Positions 10,178 to 18,844 of a DNA stretch of 64,000 nt are shown here, piece by piece. The first letter of the stretch is position 1, and each line of letters opens with the position of its first letter. The position numbers and the translations under genes were made by a program. The DNA is from Thermosynechococcus sp. CL-1. GTDB lineage: Bacteria; Cyanobacteriota; Cyanobacteriia; Thermosynechococcales; Thermosynechococcaceae. The notes beneath the pieces were generated by a model, which had not been told where the DNA came from, did no database searches, and was given only the letters and a program-made list of their open reading frames with translations. The stretch covers positions 801,001 to 865,000 of the forward strand of contig NZ_CP040671.1 in NCBI RefSeq assembly GCF_008386235.1, in the 5' to 3' direction.

Positions 10178-10791
10178 GGGGACAAAGCTCCGTCAAAAAG
10201 GCGATCGCCAAAAATCGTTACAAACTGGTTTATTTTACCAAGCAAGCTTGCTCCGATCGCTCCTGAGAGTGAAGATGAATATGTGCCACTTTTGGCGCAA
10301 TTTGGCACAAGTGCTATAGGACAATTTTGGTGTAACGACCAACGATGAGAAGGCTGTCAACTGACTTACATTATTAAAAAAAACTATACACACTGATTAG
10401 CTGACTTTACTCTACTTATTCATTTATTGGAAATAATGATTTTTTTCATGGGTAGTAATTAAGCCCAAGTCGTGATGAATTCAGGTTTTTTTTGATTATT
10501 GACCAGTAGGTAGAAAATTCGCATTTTTATTTTGCAGTAAGTAATTCACCCCCCAGAGAGGGCAGGACGAGGCAAGGGGGTGGCTTGTCATTTGGTTGTG
10601 GATTGGGTAAAGTCACCTAGAAGTTTCGTCGTGGTGCCAAAACACCCTTTGCATAAACAACAGATTGGGACAGTTTTAGGCATAGATGCGGCGAGTGGCC
10701 TCTGGCTACCTTGGACGATTGCTCATGATGTGTGTTCTCGGTTCACCGCTTTGTCGAATCACTGTCAATTTTGTGTGCGAGGAGGATTACC
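10178..10791. other. Gene-free region upstream of the M23 peptidase gene
   Basis: About 610 bases with no convincing gene. The first half is AT-rich with A and T runs (for example near 10375-10385 and 10487-10494). The second half is more GC-rich and carries CACCCCCC (10548-10555) and GGGGGTGG (10576-10583), which could pair. It probably holds the promoters of both flanking genes and a long leader for the peptidase gene. I looked for ydaO-type and other riboswitch consensus blocks and saw none. Confidence 0.4.
10779..10785 (+). promoter_or_regulatory. Strong ribosome binding site deciding a TTG start
   Basis: GAGGAGG, complementary to the 16S rRNA tail, ends six bases before a TTG at 10792. 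No comparable site precedes the upstream in-frame ATG at 10732, so TTG is taken as the start of the M23 peptidase. Confidence 0.7.
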
Positions 10792-12120
10792 TTGAGCAAC
10801 GATAGTCGTACCCCTACCGCCTCTCAGGATGCACCCCTTGCGTCTGCTGCTATGCTTGGTCGTTCGCTGCGCTCCCTTTGTTCCTGTCTGCCCCTGCTGG
10901 GCACCTTTGTTTTGATTCAGCCTACGCAAGCCCTTGATCTGACCACTCTTGCGAGCGATCGCGATCTGGGTTCAAAGGACATTCGCCCCGAATCTCTTAA
11001 CCTCCCCTCCCTCTTCAGCACTGAAAGCCAAGACCCGCTTGCGGAATTTGAAAATCTTTTATCCGCCAACAAAACCGACCTACTCTTGGGCGTCACCCAA
11101 GCGGCATGGCAACGCACCATCCGGCCCCAAGTAAGGTTTGCCCCCTTGCCCTTGAGCACACCTGCACCGACCCTATCTGCCTCTGCCACCTTTGAGCACC
11201 GCAGCCGTCCTTCTGAACCGACCTTCAAAGTGGTGGATCGGCGGGTTCGCACCAATAGCTTGGCGGATCTGGTGACGCAGGCCACCACCTCTGTTGTTGC
11301 TTCCTTGGCCATTGATACCCCCTTTGCGATGGGTGGCTCTTTGGAGCAAACCACGACGGCAGTTGAACCACCGTTCACCGAGGGGGAAACGACTCAACTC
11401 TCGCAGCGGGTGGCAGTTGTGAACTCTCCAGCCGCATCGACCTCAACTGCAACCCTAGAGCCTGTTCCCTTTGGGCGTGCTGCTGAGCGGCGGCGGCATA
11501 CCACCCCTGCCCTAGTTTCAGTCCAACAACCCCCTGCTCGCCCAGCGCTACCCCAGCCCACTGTTGCAAATCGCCCGCAAACAACAACAGTAACAGCACC
11601 GACACCTGCCGCCGTACAGCCCATTGCCCCCCCTGTGCCCGTCAAGGTGGCACGCTCAATTGTGGCTCCCTCTTTACCCAGTAATCTCGACCTACCCCCT
11701 CTGCCCAACTCCGATCGCTTTCTACCTAGCCTAACCACCAACTTTATCTGGCCGGCGCGTGGTGTATTGACCTCTGGCTTTGGCCCGCGCTGGGGACGGA
11801 TGCACCGCGGAATTGATATTGCTGCTCCCATTGGCACGCCCATCTATGCTGCTGCCGCCGGTGTCGTTACCTACTCCCAATGGAATTCTGGTGGTTTCGG
11901 CAACTTGGTGGAAATTCGCCACGCCGATGGGACCCTGACGCTCTATGCCCATAACCATCGCAACTTGGTGCGCGTGGGCCAATACGTTGAGCAGGGTCAG
12001 CAGATTGCTGAAATGGGCAGCACCGGTCGCAGCACAGGCCCCCACGTTCACTTTGAGATACATCCCCCAGGGCGGGGTGCGGTCAACCCAATGATCTTCC
12101 TGCAACGTAACCAAGGCTAG
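10792..12120 (+). CDS. Secreted or envelope M23 (LytM-type) peptidase
   Basis: A 442-residue envelope protein with a C-terminal LytM/M23 zinc metallopeptidase domain acting on peptidoglycan peptides. Near the N-terminus, an Arg-containing segment and a hydrophobic stretch ending QPTQALDL look like an export signal. A long Pro/Thr/Ala-rich low-complexity region (about residues 60-310) follows. The peptidase domain has ARGVLTSGFGPRWGRMHRGIDIA (first His and Asp ligands), LYAHNHRN and GPHVHFEIHPPG (final His pair), so the zinc site is intact. The start is TTG, chosen for the GAGGAGG site before it. The cobA-hemD gene begins three bases after the stop. Confidence 0.85.
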   Translation: MSNDSRTPTASQDAPLASAAMLGRSLRSLCSCLPLLGTFVLIQPTQALDLTTLASDRDLGSKDIRPESLNLPSLFSTESQDPLAEFENLLSANKTDLLLGVTQAAWQRTIRPQVRFAPLPLSTPAPTLSASATFEHRSRPSEPTFKVVDRRVRTNSLADLVTQATTSVVASLAIDTPFAMGGSLEQTTTAVEPPFTEGETTQLSQRVAVVNSPAASTSTATLEPVPFGRAAERRRHTTPALVSVQQPPARPALPQPTVANRPQTTTVTAPTPAAVQPIAPPVPVKVARSIVAPSLPSNLDLPPLPNSDRFLPSLTTNFIWPARGVLTSGFGPRWGRMHRGIDIAAPIGTPIYAAAAGVVTYSQWNSGGFGNLVEIRHADGTLTLYAHNHRNLVRVGQYVEQGQQIAEMGSTGRSTGPHVHFEIHPPGRGAVNPMIFLQRNQG

Positions 12121-12123
12121 GCG

Positions 12124-13644
12124 TTGACGATCTATTTTGTGGGGGCAGGCCTAGGTTCACTTGGCTATCTCACCTTGGCCGCTTGGGTTTGTCTACAGCA
12201 GGCGCAGGTGGTTCTTTACGATGCGCTTGTTTCCCCAGACCTCCTAGACCTTACACCCCCCGATTGTTTGCGAGTCGCGGTGGGCAAGCGGGCAGGGGCT
12301 GAGGCTGTTCCCCAATCAGAAATCAACCGCCTTTTAGTGGACTACGGCCAGCAGTATGAACGGGTTGTCCGCCTCAAAAGTGGCGATCCGGGACTGTTTG
12401 GCCGTTTGCATCAGGAACTTGAGGCTGTCTTGGGGGCAGGTTTAGAGGCTGTAGTGATTGCGGGGGCGTCCTCAGCGCTAGCGGCACCTTTATTGGCGGG
12501 TCTCTGTGTTACAGCAAAGGACGTGAGTCAGTCCGTAGCGATTCTATCGGGGCATGCGCCAGAAACCCTTCCTTGGGCAGCGATCGCCCAAATGGAGACG
12601 CTGATTTTTTTGATGGCCACCCGTTCCCTGCGATATATTGCCGAACAATTGCTGAGGCAGGGGCGATCGCCCGCTGAGGGATTGGCCATTCTGCACTGGG
12701 CAGGGCAACCCCAGCAACAATTCTGGTTTGGCACCCTAGAGAGTTACCTGAAGACGCCTGACTTTCCAGACATGGCTCCTGCGGTCGTTGTCATTGGCGC
12801 GATCGCCCAAAAACGCTACCCTTTGGCTAGTCTAGATCTGGTCTTCCCTGAATTTTTGAAGATTTCCCCATCAGCCATGTCTCCGCTCCACGGCAAAACC
12901 ATTCTCGTCACCCGGGCAGCAGCGCAAGCGAGTGACTTTACGCAGCAACTGACAGCCGCCGGTGCCACCGTTTTAGAAATGCCGACACTGGAAATCGTTC
13001 CCCCCAGTTCTTGGCAGCCCCTCGATCAGGCTTTGGCGCAACTCAATACCTTTGACTGGCTCATTCTCACGTCCCACAATGCCGTTAGCTTTTTTATGGA
13101 ACGGTTACAGCATCATGGCAAGGATGGTCGTACCCTCGCGGGTCTCAAGATCGCTGTTGTTGGCGAAAAAACCGCCCAAACCCTCAGCAGTTACGGCTTA
13201 GTGGCTGACTTCACCCCCAGTGAATTTGTCGCCGATGCCCTAGTGGCAGAATTCCCAGAACCTGTGGCGGGGTTGCGTTTTCTTTTTCCACGGGTTGAAA
13301 AGGGCGGACGACCCGTTCTAGTAGAGACCTTTACAGCGGCTGGGGCTGAGGTTGTTGAGGTGCCCGCCTACGATTCCCGCTGTCCCCAAACCGTTGATGC
13401 CCAAGTCTTAGGGGCGCTGCAAGGGGGTCAAGTGGATATGGTCACGTTTACCAGTTCTAAGACGGTGAAACACTTTTGCCAATTGGTGGGTGCGCAGGCG
13501 GCAGAGTTACTCCAAAATGTGCAGATTGCCAGTATTGGCCCGCAAACCTCGCAAACTTGTCGCGAACTCTTGGGACGGGTGGATACTGAAGCCACAGAGC
13601 ATACCCTTGAGGGACTCCTTCAGGCGTTATTACGGATCACTTAG
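12124..13644 (+). CDS. Fused SUMT-like methyltransferase / uroporphyrinogen-III synthase
   Basis: A 506-residue two-domain tetrapyrrole protein. Residues 1-235 have the SUMT (CobA) methyltransferase fold; residues 255-505 are uroporphyrinogen-III synthase (HemD), which closes hydroxymethylbilane to the first macrocycle of haem and chlorophyll synthesis (LILTSHNAVSFFMERL, FTSSKTVKHFCQLV, ASIGPQTSQTCRELL). Such fusions are known in several bacteria. The SAM-binding loop normally written GAGPGDPxLLT is GAGLGSLGYLT here, and PGITSA is AGASSA, so methyltransferase activity is uncertain while the synthase half looks intact. The start is a TTG three bases after the previous stop. Confidence 0.85.
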   Translation: MTIYFVGAGLGSLGYLTLAAWVCLQQAQVVLYDALVSPDLLDLTPPDCLRVAVGKRAGAEAVPQSEINRLLVDYGQQYERVVRLKSGDPGLFGRLHQELEAVLGAGLEAVVIAGASSALAAPLLAGLCVTAKDVSQSVAILSGHAPETLPWAAIAQMETLIFLMATRSLRYIAEQLLRQGRSPAEGLAILHWAGQPQQQFWFGTLESYLKTPDFPDMAPAVVVIGAIAQKRYPLASLDLVFPEFLKISPSAMSPLHGKTILVTRAAAQASDFTQQLTAAGATVLEMPTLEIVPPSSWQPLDQALAQLNTFDWLILTSHNAVSFFMERLQHHGKDGRTLAGLKIAVVGEKTAQTLSSYGLVADFTPSEFVADALVAEFPEPVAGLRFLFPRVEKGGRPVLVETFTAAGAEVVEVPAYDSRCPQTVDAQVLGALQGGQVDMVTFTSSKTVKHFCQLVGAQAAELLQNVQIASIGPQTSQTCRELLGRVDTEATEHTLEGLLQALLRIT

Positions 13645-13705
13645 TGCTTTGGGTGCACCAATCCGCTAGTGTGAAAAAAGGACTGTTGTAAGGCAATTGT
13701 GGAGC

Positions 13706-14296
13706 ATGACACACGCAACCGATGTGCTGACCCTTGGCCGTTGGATGGCGGCGGATTTTAGTAACCAAGCCCAAGCCTTTGAGAATCCCCCCTTCTATGC
13801 CCATATTCGGGTGTGTATGCGCCCTCTGCCCAGTGGTCTTCTAGAGGGCATTGCCCTTTATGTGGAACAGGCCTATGACTATCTTCTAGGTGTTCCCTAC
13901 CGCACACGGGTTTTAGAACTGGTGCCCGCCAATGATCACATTGTGATTAAAAATTACATACTCAAGGATGAAAAACGCTTCTTTGGGGCAGCTCGCGATC
14001 GCCAGCGGCTTCAGGCGATGACAGCCGATGATTTGGAACTCCTCTGTGGCTGCAATATGCTCACCTACTGGACAGGGCACAGCTTTCGCGGTGAAGTGGA
14101 GCCGGGCAAAGCCTGTAAAGTCGTACGTAAAGGACGGGAAACCTATCTTGATAGCACGTTTGAAATTGATGGCGATCGCTTCATTAGCCACGATCGCGGA
14201 CGGGATCCCGAAACCGATGAGCACGTTTGGGGCTCCGTGGCAGGTCCCTTTCACTTTGTGCGCTGGCAGAGCTTTGCTGATGAAATTATTGCCTAG
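13706..14296 (+). CDS. cpcT: Phycobiliprotein chromophore lyase CpcT/CpeT family
   Basis: A 196-residue lyase of the CpcT/CpeT family, which attaches phycocyanobilin to Cys153 of the phycocyanin beta subunit (or phycoerythrobilin in CpeT). Family marks are [46 protein letters not shown] and [19 protein letters not shown]. CpcT is the more likely assignment, but pigment specificity is not readable from the sequence. I chose the ATG at 13706; a TTG three codons upstream is also open. Its last four bases overlap the convergent lgt gene. Confidence 0.85.
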   Translation: MTHATDVLTLGRWMAADFSNQAQAFENPPFYAHIRVCMRPLPSGLLEGIALYVEQAYDYLLGVPYRTRVLELVPANDHIVIKNYILKDEKRFFGAARDRQRLQAMTADDLELLCGCNMLTYWTGHSFRGEVEPGKACKVVRKGRETYLDSTFEIDGDRFISHDRGRDPETDEHVWGSVAGPFHFVRWQSFADEIIA

Positions 14297-15099
14297 GCGG
14301 TTTGCCAATCTGGTAACGGTTTGCCTTGGTAATAGAGGCGAAAGAGTCCCCAAGCCCCTAGGGCGATCGCCACCAAGCTAACCACTTGGGCAATTCGCAG
14401 CGGCCCCAACATCAGGCTGTCCATGCGCAGTCCTTCAATCCAGAAGCGACCCAAGCTGTAGGCAATGGCATAGACCAAAAGCAGGGTGCCGGGTTTTTGA
14501 TAGCGAGGTTGACGAAAGAGCCACAGCAGGAGAACAAAGACTCCTAGGTTCCAAAGGGACTCATAGAGAAACGTGGGGTGGTAATAGGCTTCGTTGATTA
14601 GCGCCGGGGGACGCTGCGGCGCGGGGATATAGAGTTTCCACGGCAAATCCGTAGGGGCACCAAAGGCCTCAGAGTTAAAGAAATTGCCCCAGCGTCCAAT
14701 GGCCTGTCCCAAAATTAGTGAAGGGGCAATGACATCCGCCACTTGCCAAAAGGAAAGTCGCTGCACGTACGTAAAGATCGCCATCGCTAGCATACCGCCG
14801 AGGATGGCACCGTGAATGGCAATGCCGCCTTTCCAAATTTGCACCACTTGATCTAAGTGCTTTTGGTAAAAGCCCCAGTTAAAGGCGACGTAATAGAGCC
14901 GTGCAGCGGGAATAGCGGCAACCACAAGCCAAATCGACAGATCCGCAATCAGATCAGGATCAATCTGCCGCTGGCGTGCCAAGCGCTGACTCAGCCAAAT
15001 GCCAATAAAGACGGCGGCAGCAATGAGTAGCCCGTACCATCGTAGGGTGATGAACCCTAGCTCAAGGGTGGCACCGGGGGATTGGAAAGTGGCGATCAT
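14293..15099 (-). CDS. lgt: Prolipoprotein diacylglyceryl transferase Lgt
   Basis: An integral membrane enzyme that transfers diacylglycerol from phosphatidylglycerol to the lipobox cysteine of prolipoproteins, the first step of lipoprotein maturation. The 268 residues contain about seven membrane segments. The signature [17 protein letters not shown] holds the essential Arg and Asn/Glu residues, and the second conserved block is [12 protein letters not shown]. Size and order of blocks are typical. It is followed by a four-base overlap with convergent cpcT and lies 14 bases downstream of rplT, suggesting an rpmI-rplT-lgt transcript. The DUF3153 lipoprotein at about 50 kb would be a client. 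Confidence 0.95.
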   Translation of the reverse strand: MIATFQSPGATLELGFITLRWYGLLIAAAVFIGIWLSQRLARQRQIDPDLIADLSIWLVVAAIPAARLYYVAFNWGFYQKHLDQVVQIWKGGIAIHGAILGGMLAMAIFTYVQRLSFWQVADVIAPSLILGQAIGRWGNFFNSEAFGAPTDLPWKLYIPAPQRPPALINEAYYHPTFLYESLWNLGVFVLLLWLFRQPRYQKPGTLLLVYAIAYSLGRFWIEGLRMDSLMLGPLRIAQVVSLVAIALGAWGLFRLYYQGKPLPDWQTA

Positions 15100-15113
15100 G
15101 CCTAGAATAGGTT

Positions 15114-15464
15114 CTAAACAGCGCGAGCAGTCTGAATGACAGTGGCAAAGGCGTCCGTATCCAACACCGCCAATTGAGCCAGCATCTTGCGATTGAGTTG
15201 AATATCGGCTTTTTTCAGGGCGCCCATGAGTTGACTGTAGCTCATGCCATGTTGACGCGCAGCAGCGTTAATCCGCGCAATCCAGAGCCGCCGAAAGTCC
15301 CGTTTGCGCCGCCGCCGATCGCGATAGGCATTGCACAGTGCCTTCATGACCACCTGATTGGCGGTGCGGAAGAGCTTGGAGTGCCCCGCACGATAGCCCT
15401 TGGCGAGCTTGAGAATTTTTTTACGCCGTTTGCGGGCAACGTTACCCCGTTTGACCCTTGCCAT
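15114..15464 (-). CDS. rplT: 50S ribosomal protein L20
   Basis: Large-subunit protein L20, needed early in 50S assembly. The 116 residues show the standard basic N-terminus ([20 protein letters not shown]) and the blocks [20 protein letters not shown] and [16 protein letters not shown]. It follows rpmI by 41 bases, the usual bacterial order. In other bacteria L20 represses this operon by binding its own leader; no such structure was identified here. Confidence 0.98.
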   Translation of the reverse strand: MARVKRGNVARKRRKKILKLAKGYRAGHSKLFRTANQVVMKALCNAYRDRRRRKRDFRRLWIARINAAARQHGMSYSQLMGALKKADIQLNRKMLAQLAVLDTDAFATVIQTARAV

Positions 15465-15505
15465 AGTTCAATTTCACCCTTGATCAAAAACTGAAAATTT
15501 ATCAA

Positions 15506-15703
15506 TTAAGCGTAGGGCAGCATCAGCGATACTCGCTCAAAATCCCGTGGATCGACGAGGGCCTTGTGGGAAAGACGATTCTTGCGATCGCTCCCCTTAT
15601 GTTCGAGTAAGTGATTTTTGTTGGCCTTACGGCGGACAAACTTACCACTGCCCGTCGTCCGAAATCGTTTGGCAGCAGCACGACGTGTTTTTAGCTTTGG
15701 CAT
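15506..15703 (-). CDS. rpmI: 50S ribosomal protein L35
   Basis: Large-subunit protein L35, 65 residues, very basic, with [20 protein letters not shown] at the N-terminus and [20 protein letters not shown] in the middle. The length is the usual one. It is the first cistron of the rpmI-rplT pair, is divergent from the hypothetical gene beginning near 15769, and no infC lies next to it. Confidence 0.97.
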   Translation of the reverse strand: MPKLKTRRAAAKRFRTTGSGKFVRRKANKNHLLEHKGSDRKNRLSHKALVDPRDFERVSLMLPYA

Positions 15704-15768
15704 AGCCTTGCCCTATTTTAGACACAGCTTACTAATGTACTATTTTGAAGAGAGTCTTGGCAAGCTGC

Positions 15769-16167
15769 ATGGAACTGGAGTTCATTCCTGTCGAAGAGTT
15801 TTATTTTGCCCTTACCTTGGCCATGCGCACCCTAGAAGATTTAGGCGATGCGGCATTTGTGGAGCGGGTGCGATCGCGCTTGCAGGAGCGGTTTGGTCAA
15901 GCCTCAACGGTTGCTGCCGGCAAGCAAAACACTTTTAACTATGTCTTTCGCGTCAAGGGGGTGGACAATAGCCCCGCCCCACAGCTCATGCTATCCATCG
16001 CCGACTGGCAGGGGAAAATCCGCCTCAGCAGTGACTATGGCTGGACATTGGATGCACAGCGCAAAACCATCCGCACTGAGAAATTTGGCGATCGCCCCCA
16101 GTTTTGCCAACAGGTGAAAGCCCACTTAGCCCAGTGGCTGGAACTGCCGGAATTTCTTGAGGTCTAA
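15769..16167 (+). CDS. Conserved hypothetical protein upstream of the PSII S4 gene
   Basis: About 132 residues from the Met in MELEFIPVEEFYFALTLAMR; a TTG eight codons upstream is also in frame. The protein is mixed alpha/beta with KQNTFNYVFRVKGVDNSPAPQL in the middle and a C-terminal helix ending LELPEFLEV. There is no signal sequence, membrane helix or known catalytic motif. It directly abuts the PSII S4-domain gene (its stop is followed immediately by that ATG), so the two are surely cotranscribed. I do not recognise the family and assign no function. Confidence 0.65.
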   Translation: MELEFIPVEEFYFALTLAMRTLEDLGDAAFVERVRSRLQERFGQASTVAAGKQNTFNYVFRVKGVDNSPAPQLMLSIADWQGKIRLSSDYGWTLDAQRKTIRTEKFGDRPQFCQQVKAHLAQWLELPEFLEV

Positions 16168-16899
16168 ATGTTTGACCTAGGGACCGCCCTTGACACAGCC
16201 ATTAAAACTTGGTCGGTGGTGCATACCCCCTTTTTGTCCCCCGATCAGGTGGTGCAGGCACTCCGCACCCTTGAGCAACGGGCCGATGTTCATGGTCTCG
16301 CCTGGGGGGGGTACCCGCAAGCGGAACGCTGTCGGCTGGCGATCGCCCCCACTGAACTTAGTCTTGAAGAGCAACAGCCGCCCCTTGCTTTGGTGCGAAT
16401 CACAGGCAACTTTCTCTTTGATCCCGCCACCTACAGTGATTTTGAGCGAGCGATCGCCAATGCCGGTCTCGATGACGGCGATTATGGGGATGTGATTCTC
16501 CTTGGGGAACGGGGGGCACAGGTCATTCTCATCCCTGAAAAAGTCCCTACTTTACAAGAACACTTAAAACAAGTGCGGACTGTAGCGGTGACCGTCGATC
16601 TCTGTGACTGGTCAGAACTGGCCGTAGCGCCCCCCCAACGGAAATCCCTCAGTACCGTCGAAGCATCATTGCGCTTGGATGCTGTGGCCTCAGCCGGGTT
16701 TGGCGTCTCCCGCAGTAAAATGAGCGACTGGATTAGCCAAGGACTGGTGCGGGTCAACTGGCAAGTGGTGCAACAACCGCGGTATCTGCTCAAGGTGAAT
16801 GACCTCATTGCCATTCGCGGCAAAGGGCGATTGCGGATTCAAGACATTCAAGTTACCAAGAAAGAGCGCTACCGCATCCAGATGGAGCGCATTCGCTAA
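16168..16899 (+). CDS. Photosystem II S4 domain protein
   Basis: A 243-residue protein of the cyanobacterial and plastid PSII-S4 family, related to YlmH. The N-terminal two thirds form the YlmH-like region (LEQRADVHGLAWGGYPQAER, ILLGERGAQVILIPE). The C-terminus is an S4 RNA-binding domain (LRLDAVASAGFGVSRSKMSDW, GLVRVNWQVV, LIAIRGKGRL). S4 domains bind structured RNA. The link to photosystem II comes from family annotation, and a molecular role is not established. Its start follows the upstream stop with no gap. The next gene starts four bases downstream. Confidence 0.88.
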   Translation: MFDLGTALDTAIKTWSVVHTPFLSPDQVVQALRTLEQRADVHGLAWGGYPQAERCRLAIAPTELSLEEQQPPLALVRITGNFLFDPATYSDFERAIANAGLDDGDYGDVILLGERGAQVILIPEKVPTLQEHLKQVRTVAVTVDLCDWSELAVAPPQRKSLSTVEASLRLDAVASAGFGVSRSKMSDWISQGLVRVNWQVVQQPRYLLKVNDLIAIRGKGRLRIQDIQVTKKERYRIQMERIR

Positions 16900-16903
16900 G
16901 ACT

Positions 16904-17695
16904 ATGGATCTGCTGCTGTCGAAATTACTGCCGCCATTGCTGTATCCATTGCCCTTGGCCTGTTGGGCATTGATTTTTGCCATTGTTCGCTTTTGGCGTG
17001 CTCCCAAACAGGCGGCGATCGCCCTCGTGATTGCCCTGAGCATTTTACTCCTGAGCGGCAATGACTATGTGGCAACAGCGCTTATTGCTTCCCTAGAGCG
17101 ACAGTATTTACCCCCTGATCCCATGCCCAAAGCTGCCGCGATCGTTGTTCTCGGTGGGGCGGTTGTCCCGCAAACGGCGCCGAGGCCTTGGGTAGAAGTC
17201 ACGGAAGGGGGCGATCGCATCCTCTACGGTGCCCACCTCTTTCGCCAAGGCTATGCCCCCTATCTCATCCTCAGTGGGGGTCGCATTGACTGGCTCGGCG
17301 AAACCTTTCAGCGGGGAGAAGCAGCAGACATGGCGGAAATTGCCACCACCTGCGGTGTGCCGATGGACAAGATGCTGCTGGACACCACCGCACTGAATAC
17401 CTATGAAAATGCCGTGAATGTCAAAGCGCTTCTTGAGCAGCATCAAATTCAGGGGAATCTGCTGCTGGTGACATCCGCCTACCACATGCCCCGCTCCGTC
17501 GCCATTTTTCGCCGTTTGGGAATGAAGGTGATCCCGGCACCGACGGACTATCGGTACCTGTCGATCGCGCGATCGCCCACCTGGCAAAACTTGCTGCTCA
17601 GCCTGATCCCCAATCCCTCCAACGTGGACATCACCACGATCGCCCTACGGGAATACCAAGGTCTGCTCGTTTACAAACTCAGAGGTTGGCTTTAG
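16904..17695 (+). CDS. YdcF/SanA-type DUF218 envelope protein
   Basis: A 263-residue member of the DUF218 family. Two hydrophobic segments near residues 5-28 and 36-52 anchor it in the membrane. The DUF218 domain follows with AAAIVVLGGAVV, YLILSGGRIDWLGE, ALNTYENAVNVKALL and LLVTSAYHMPRSVAIFRRLG. E. coli relatives (YdcF, SanA, ElyC) are tied to nucleotide binding or envelope integrity, but the reaction is unknown. I start it at the ATG at 16904 rather than an upstream in-frame Met that would lie inside the S4 gene. Its stop overlaps the convergent hydrolase-like gene by four bases. Confidence 0.8.
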   Translation: MDLLLSKLLPPLLYPLPLACWALIFAIVRFWRAPKQAAIALVIALSILLLSGNDYVATALIASLERQYLPPDPMPKAAAIVVLGGAVVPQTAPRPWVEVTEGGDRILYGAHLFRQGYAPYLILSGGRIDWLGETFQRGEAADMAEIATTCGVPMDKMLLDTTALNTYENAVNVKALLEQHQIQGNLLLVTSAYHMPRSVAIFRRLGMKVIPAPTDYRYLSIARSPTWQNLLLSLIPNPSNVDITTIALREYQGLLVYKLRGWL

Positions 17696-18579
17696 AGACC
17701 CTGAGCACGCAGAAACCCTTGACACGCCTCCACAAAAGCAGGGGCTGACTCATAGGGCAGGACATTGCGCCCCGCAATCACAACTCCCTCAGCATTGGGA
17801 AATGTCTTGGTATAAAATTGCAACCGTTTTGCAGGGGATTCAGCCCCACCATCGCGACTGATACTAGAGGCTTGGTCTCCCATCACCACAAACACTGGCT
17901 GCCCAGTCTGCTGCATTTTCTGACGATAGTCCCGCCGCCAAAAACCCGACAGGAATGAATACACCCCATGGCGACTCTCAAGGTCAGCACAACCAGCGGC
18001 CAGCATCTTTAGCCACTCATCATCCACATCCTCAGGCTTGGCAAAAAGCTGATTGATTGAAAACTGCCGCAGGAAACTTTCTTGGCGGGCATAGAGATAA
18101 AAGCCCCAACCCAAGGGAGAATCAAAAAGATTCCAGCGCACCCTTTGCCATGTGGGATCAGTGTTTTCAGACACCAAAGCGGCGGCGGGGGGGCCACTGA
18201 GGATCATTGCCCTGACTACTTGGGGATCAAGGTAGACTAGCTCCATCGCTACGGGAAACAATGCCCCTTGGACAACGAGAATCACCGCTTGACGAATCTC
18301 AGAGGCGATAAAGCCATGTAACTGAGCCGCCCAATCTTCTGGGTAATAGGCAATGTGGGGTAGGGCGCTCTGGCCACAGCCGAGCAAGTCAGGAATGTAG
18401 AATGAGTAACCTTCCCCTTGGGACTGCCAATGGCTCACACAGCGATCCCAGAACCGCCCAGAGAGGCCAACCCCCACTGGATGGACAAAAACAATGGGGG
18501 TATGCCCTTCTTCACCACTGAGACGATAAGTGCAGGGAAAGCCCTGCCACCGATAGGTTTTAGAAACAAATGACAGCAT
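17692..18579 (-). CDS. Alpha/beta hydrolase-fold protein lacking the nucleophile serine
   Basis: About 295 residues from the Met in MLSFVSKTYRWQGFPC; a longer frame begins at 18642. The fold is clear: the oxyanion-loop segment VFVHPVGVGLSGRFWD, the strand FYIPDLLGCGQSALP, and late VFVVMGDQASSI. The nucleophile elbow, normally Gly-x-Ser-x-Gly, reads VVQGALFPVAMEL, so Gly stands where the catalytic Ser is expected. It may be a non-enzymatic member or use another residue. It is adjacent to but divergent from pstS, and its end overlaps the YdcF-like gene by four bases. Confidence 0.75.
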   Translation of the reverse strand: MLSFVSKTYRWQGFPCTYRLSGEEGHTPIVFVHPVGVGLSGRFWDRCVSHWQSQGEGYSFYIPDLLGCGQSALPHIAYYPEDWAAQLHGFIASEIRQAVILVVQGALFPVAMELVYLDPQVVRAMILSGPPAAALVSENTDPTWQRVRWNLFDSPLGWGFYLYARQESFLRQFSINQLFAKPEDVDDEWLKMLAAGCADLESRHGVYSFLSGFWRRDYRQKMQQTGQPVFVVMGDQASSISRDGGAESPAKRLQFYTKTFPNAEGVVIAGRNVLPYESAPAFVEACQGFLRAQGL

Positions 18580-18671
18580 TGCAAACAGCCCTTGGCGATT
18601 TCCCTGACACTGAACCAGCGGGTATGGAACCCACCTCAACAATATGGCTAATCCCTAACATTGGGTAGGAA

Positions 18672-18712
18672 TTTTAACCAAATCTTTCCCTTGGTTTAAC
18701 CTATCCCCTAGA
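18672..18712 (+). promoter_or_regulatory. Pho box upstream of pstS
   Basis: Eight-base half-sites TTTTAACC (18672-18679), TCTTTCCC (18683-18690) and GTTTAACC (18694-18701) are separated by three bases each, with a weaker fourth site at 18705-18712. This matches the cyanobacterial SphR (PhoB-like) pattern of PyTTAAPyPy direct repeats with 11-base phasing. A TATTCT at 18722-18727 could serve as the -10. It implies phosphate-starvation induction of the pst operon. Confidence 0.7.
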
Positions 18713-18844
18713 AACGTTGCGTATTCTGACGGAAGGGTAGTTTGATCGGTTCGCCTGCCTGCAACCTCTTGGCAGCCGTCAAGCCAAGACCCCAAGGGTT
18801 CAAGTCTTTGGGAAACGCTGTTTACTCCGCTAGGAGAGATTACT

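Noticed and set aside
10440..10790. ydaO-type (c-di-AMP) or other riboswitch before the cell-wall peptidase
   Set aside because: The conserved sequence blocks of that riboswitch were not found; only a possible GC-rich pairing remains.
10580..10795. Open frame of 71 codons upstream of the M23 peptidase gene
   Set aside because: No family resemblance, no good ribosome site, and the peptidase ribosome site and TTG start lie inside its end; more likely leader DNA.
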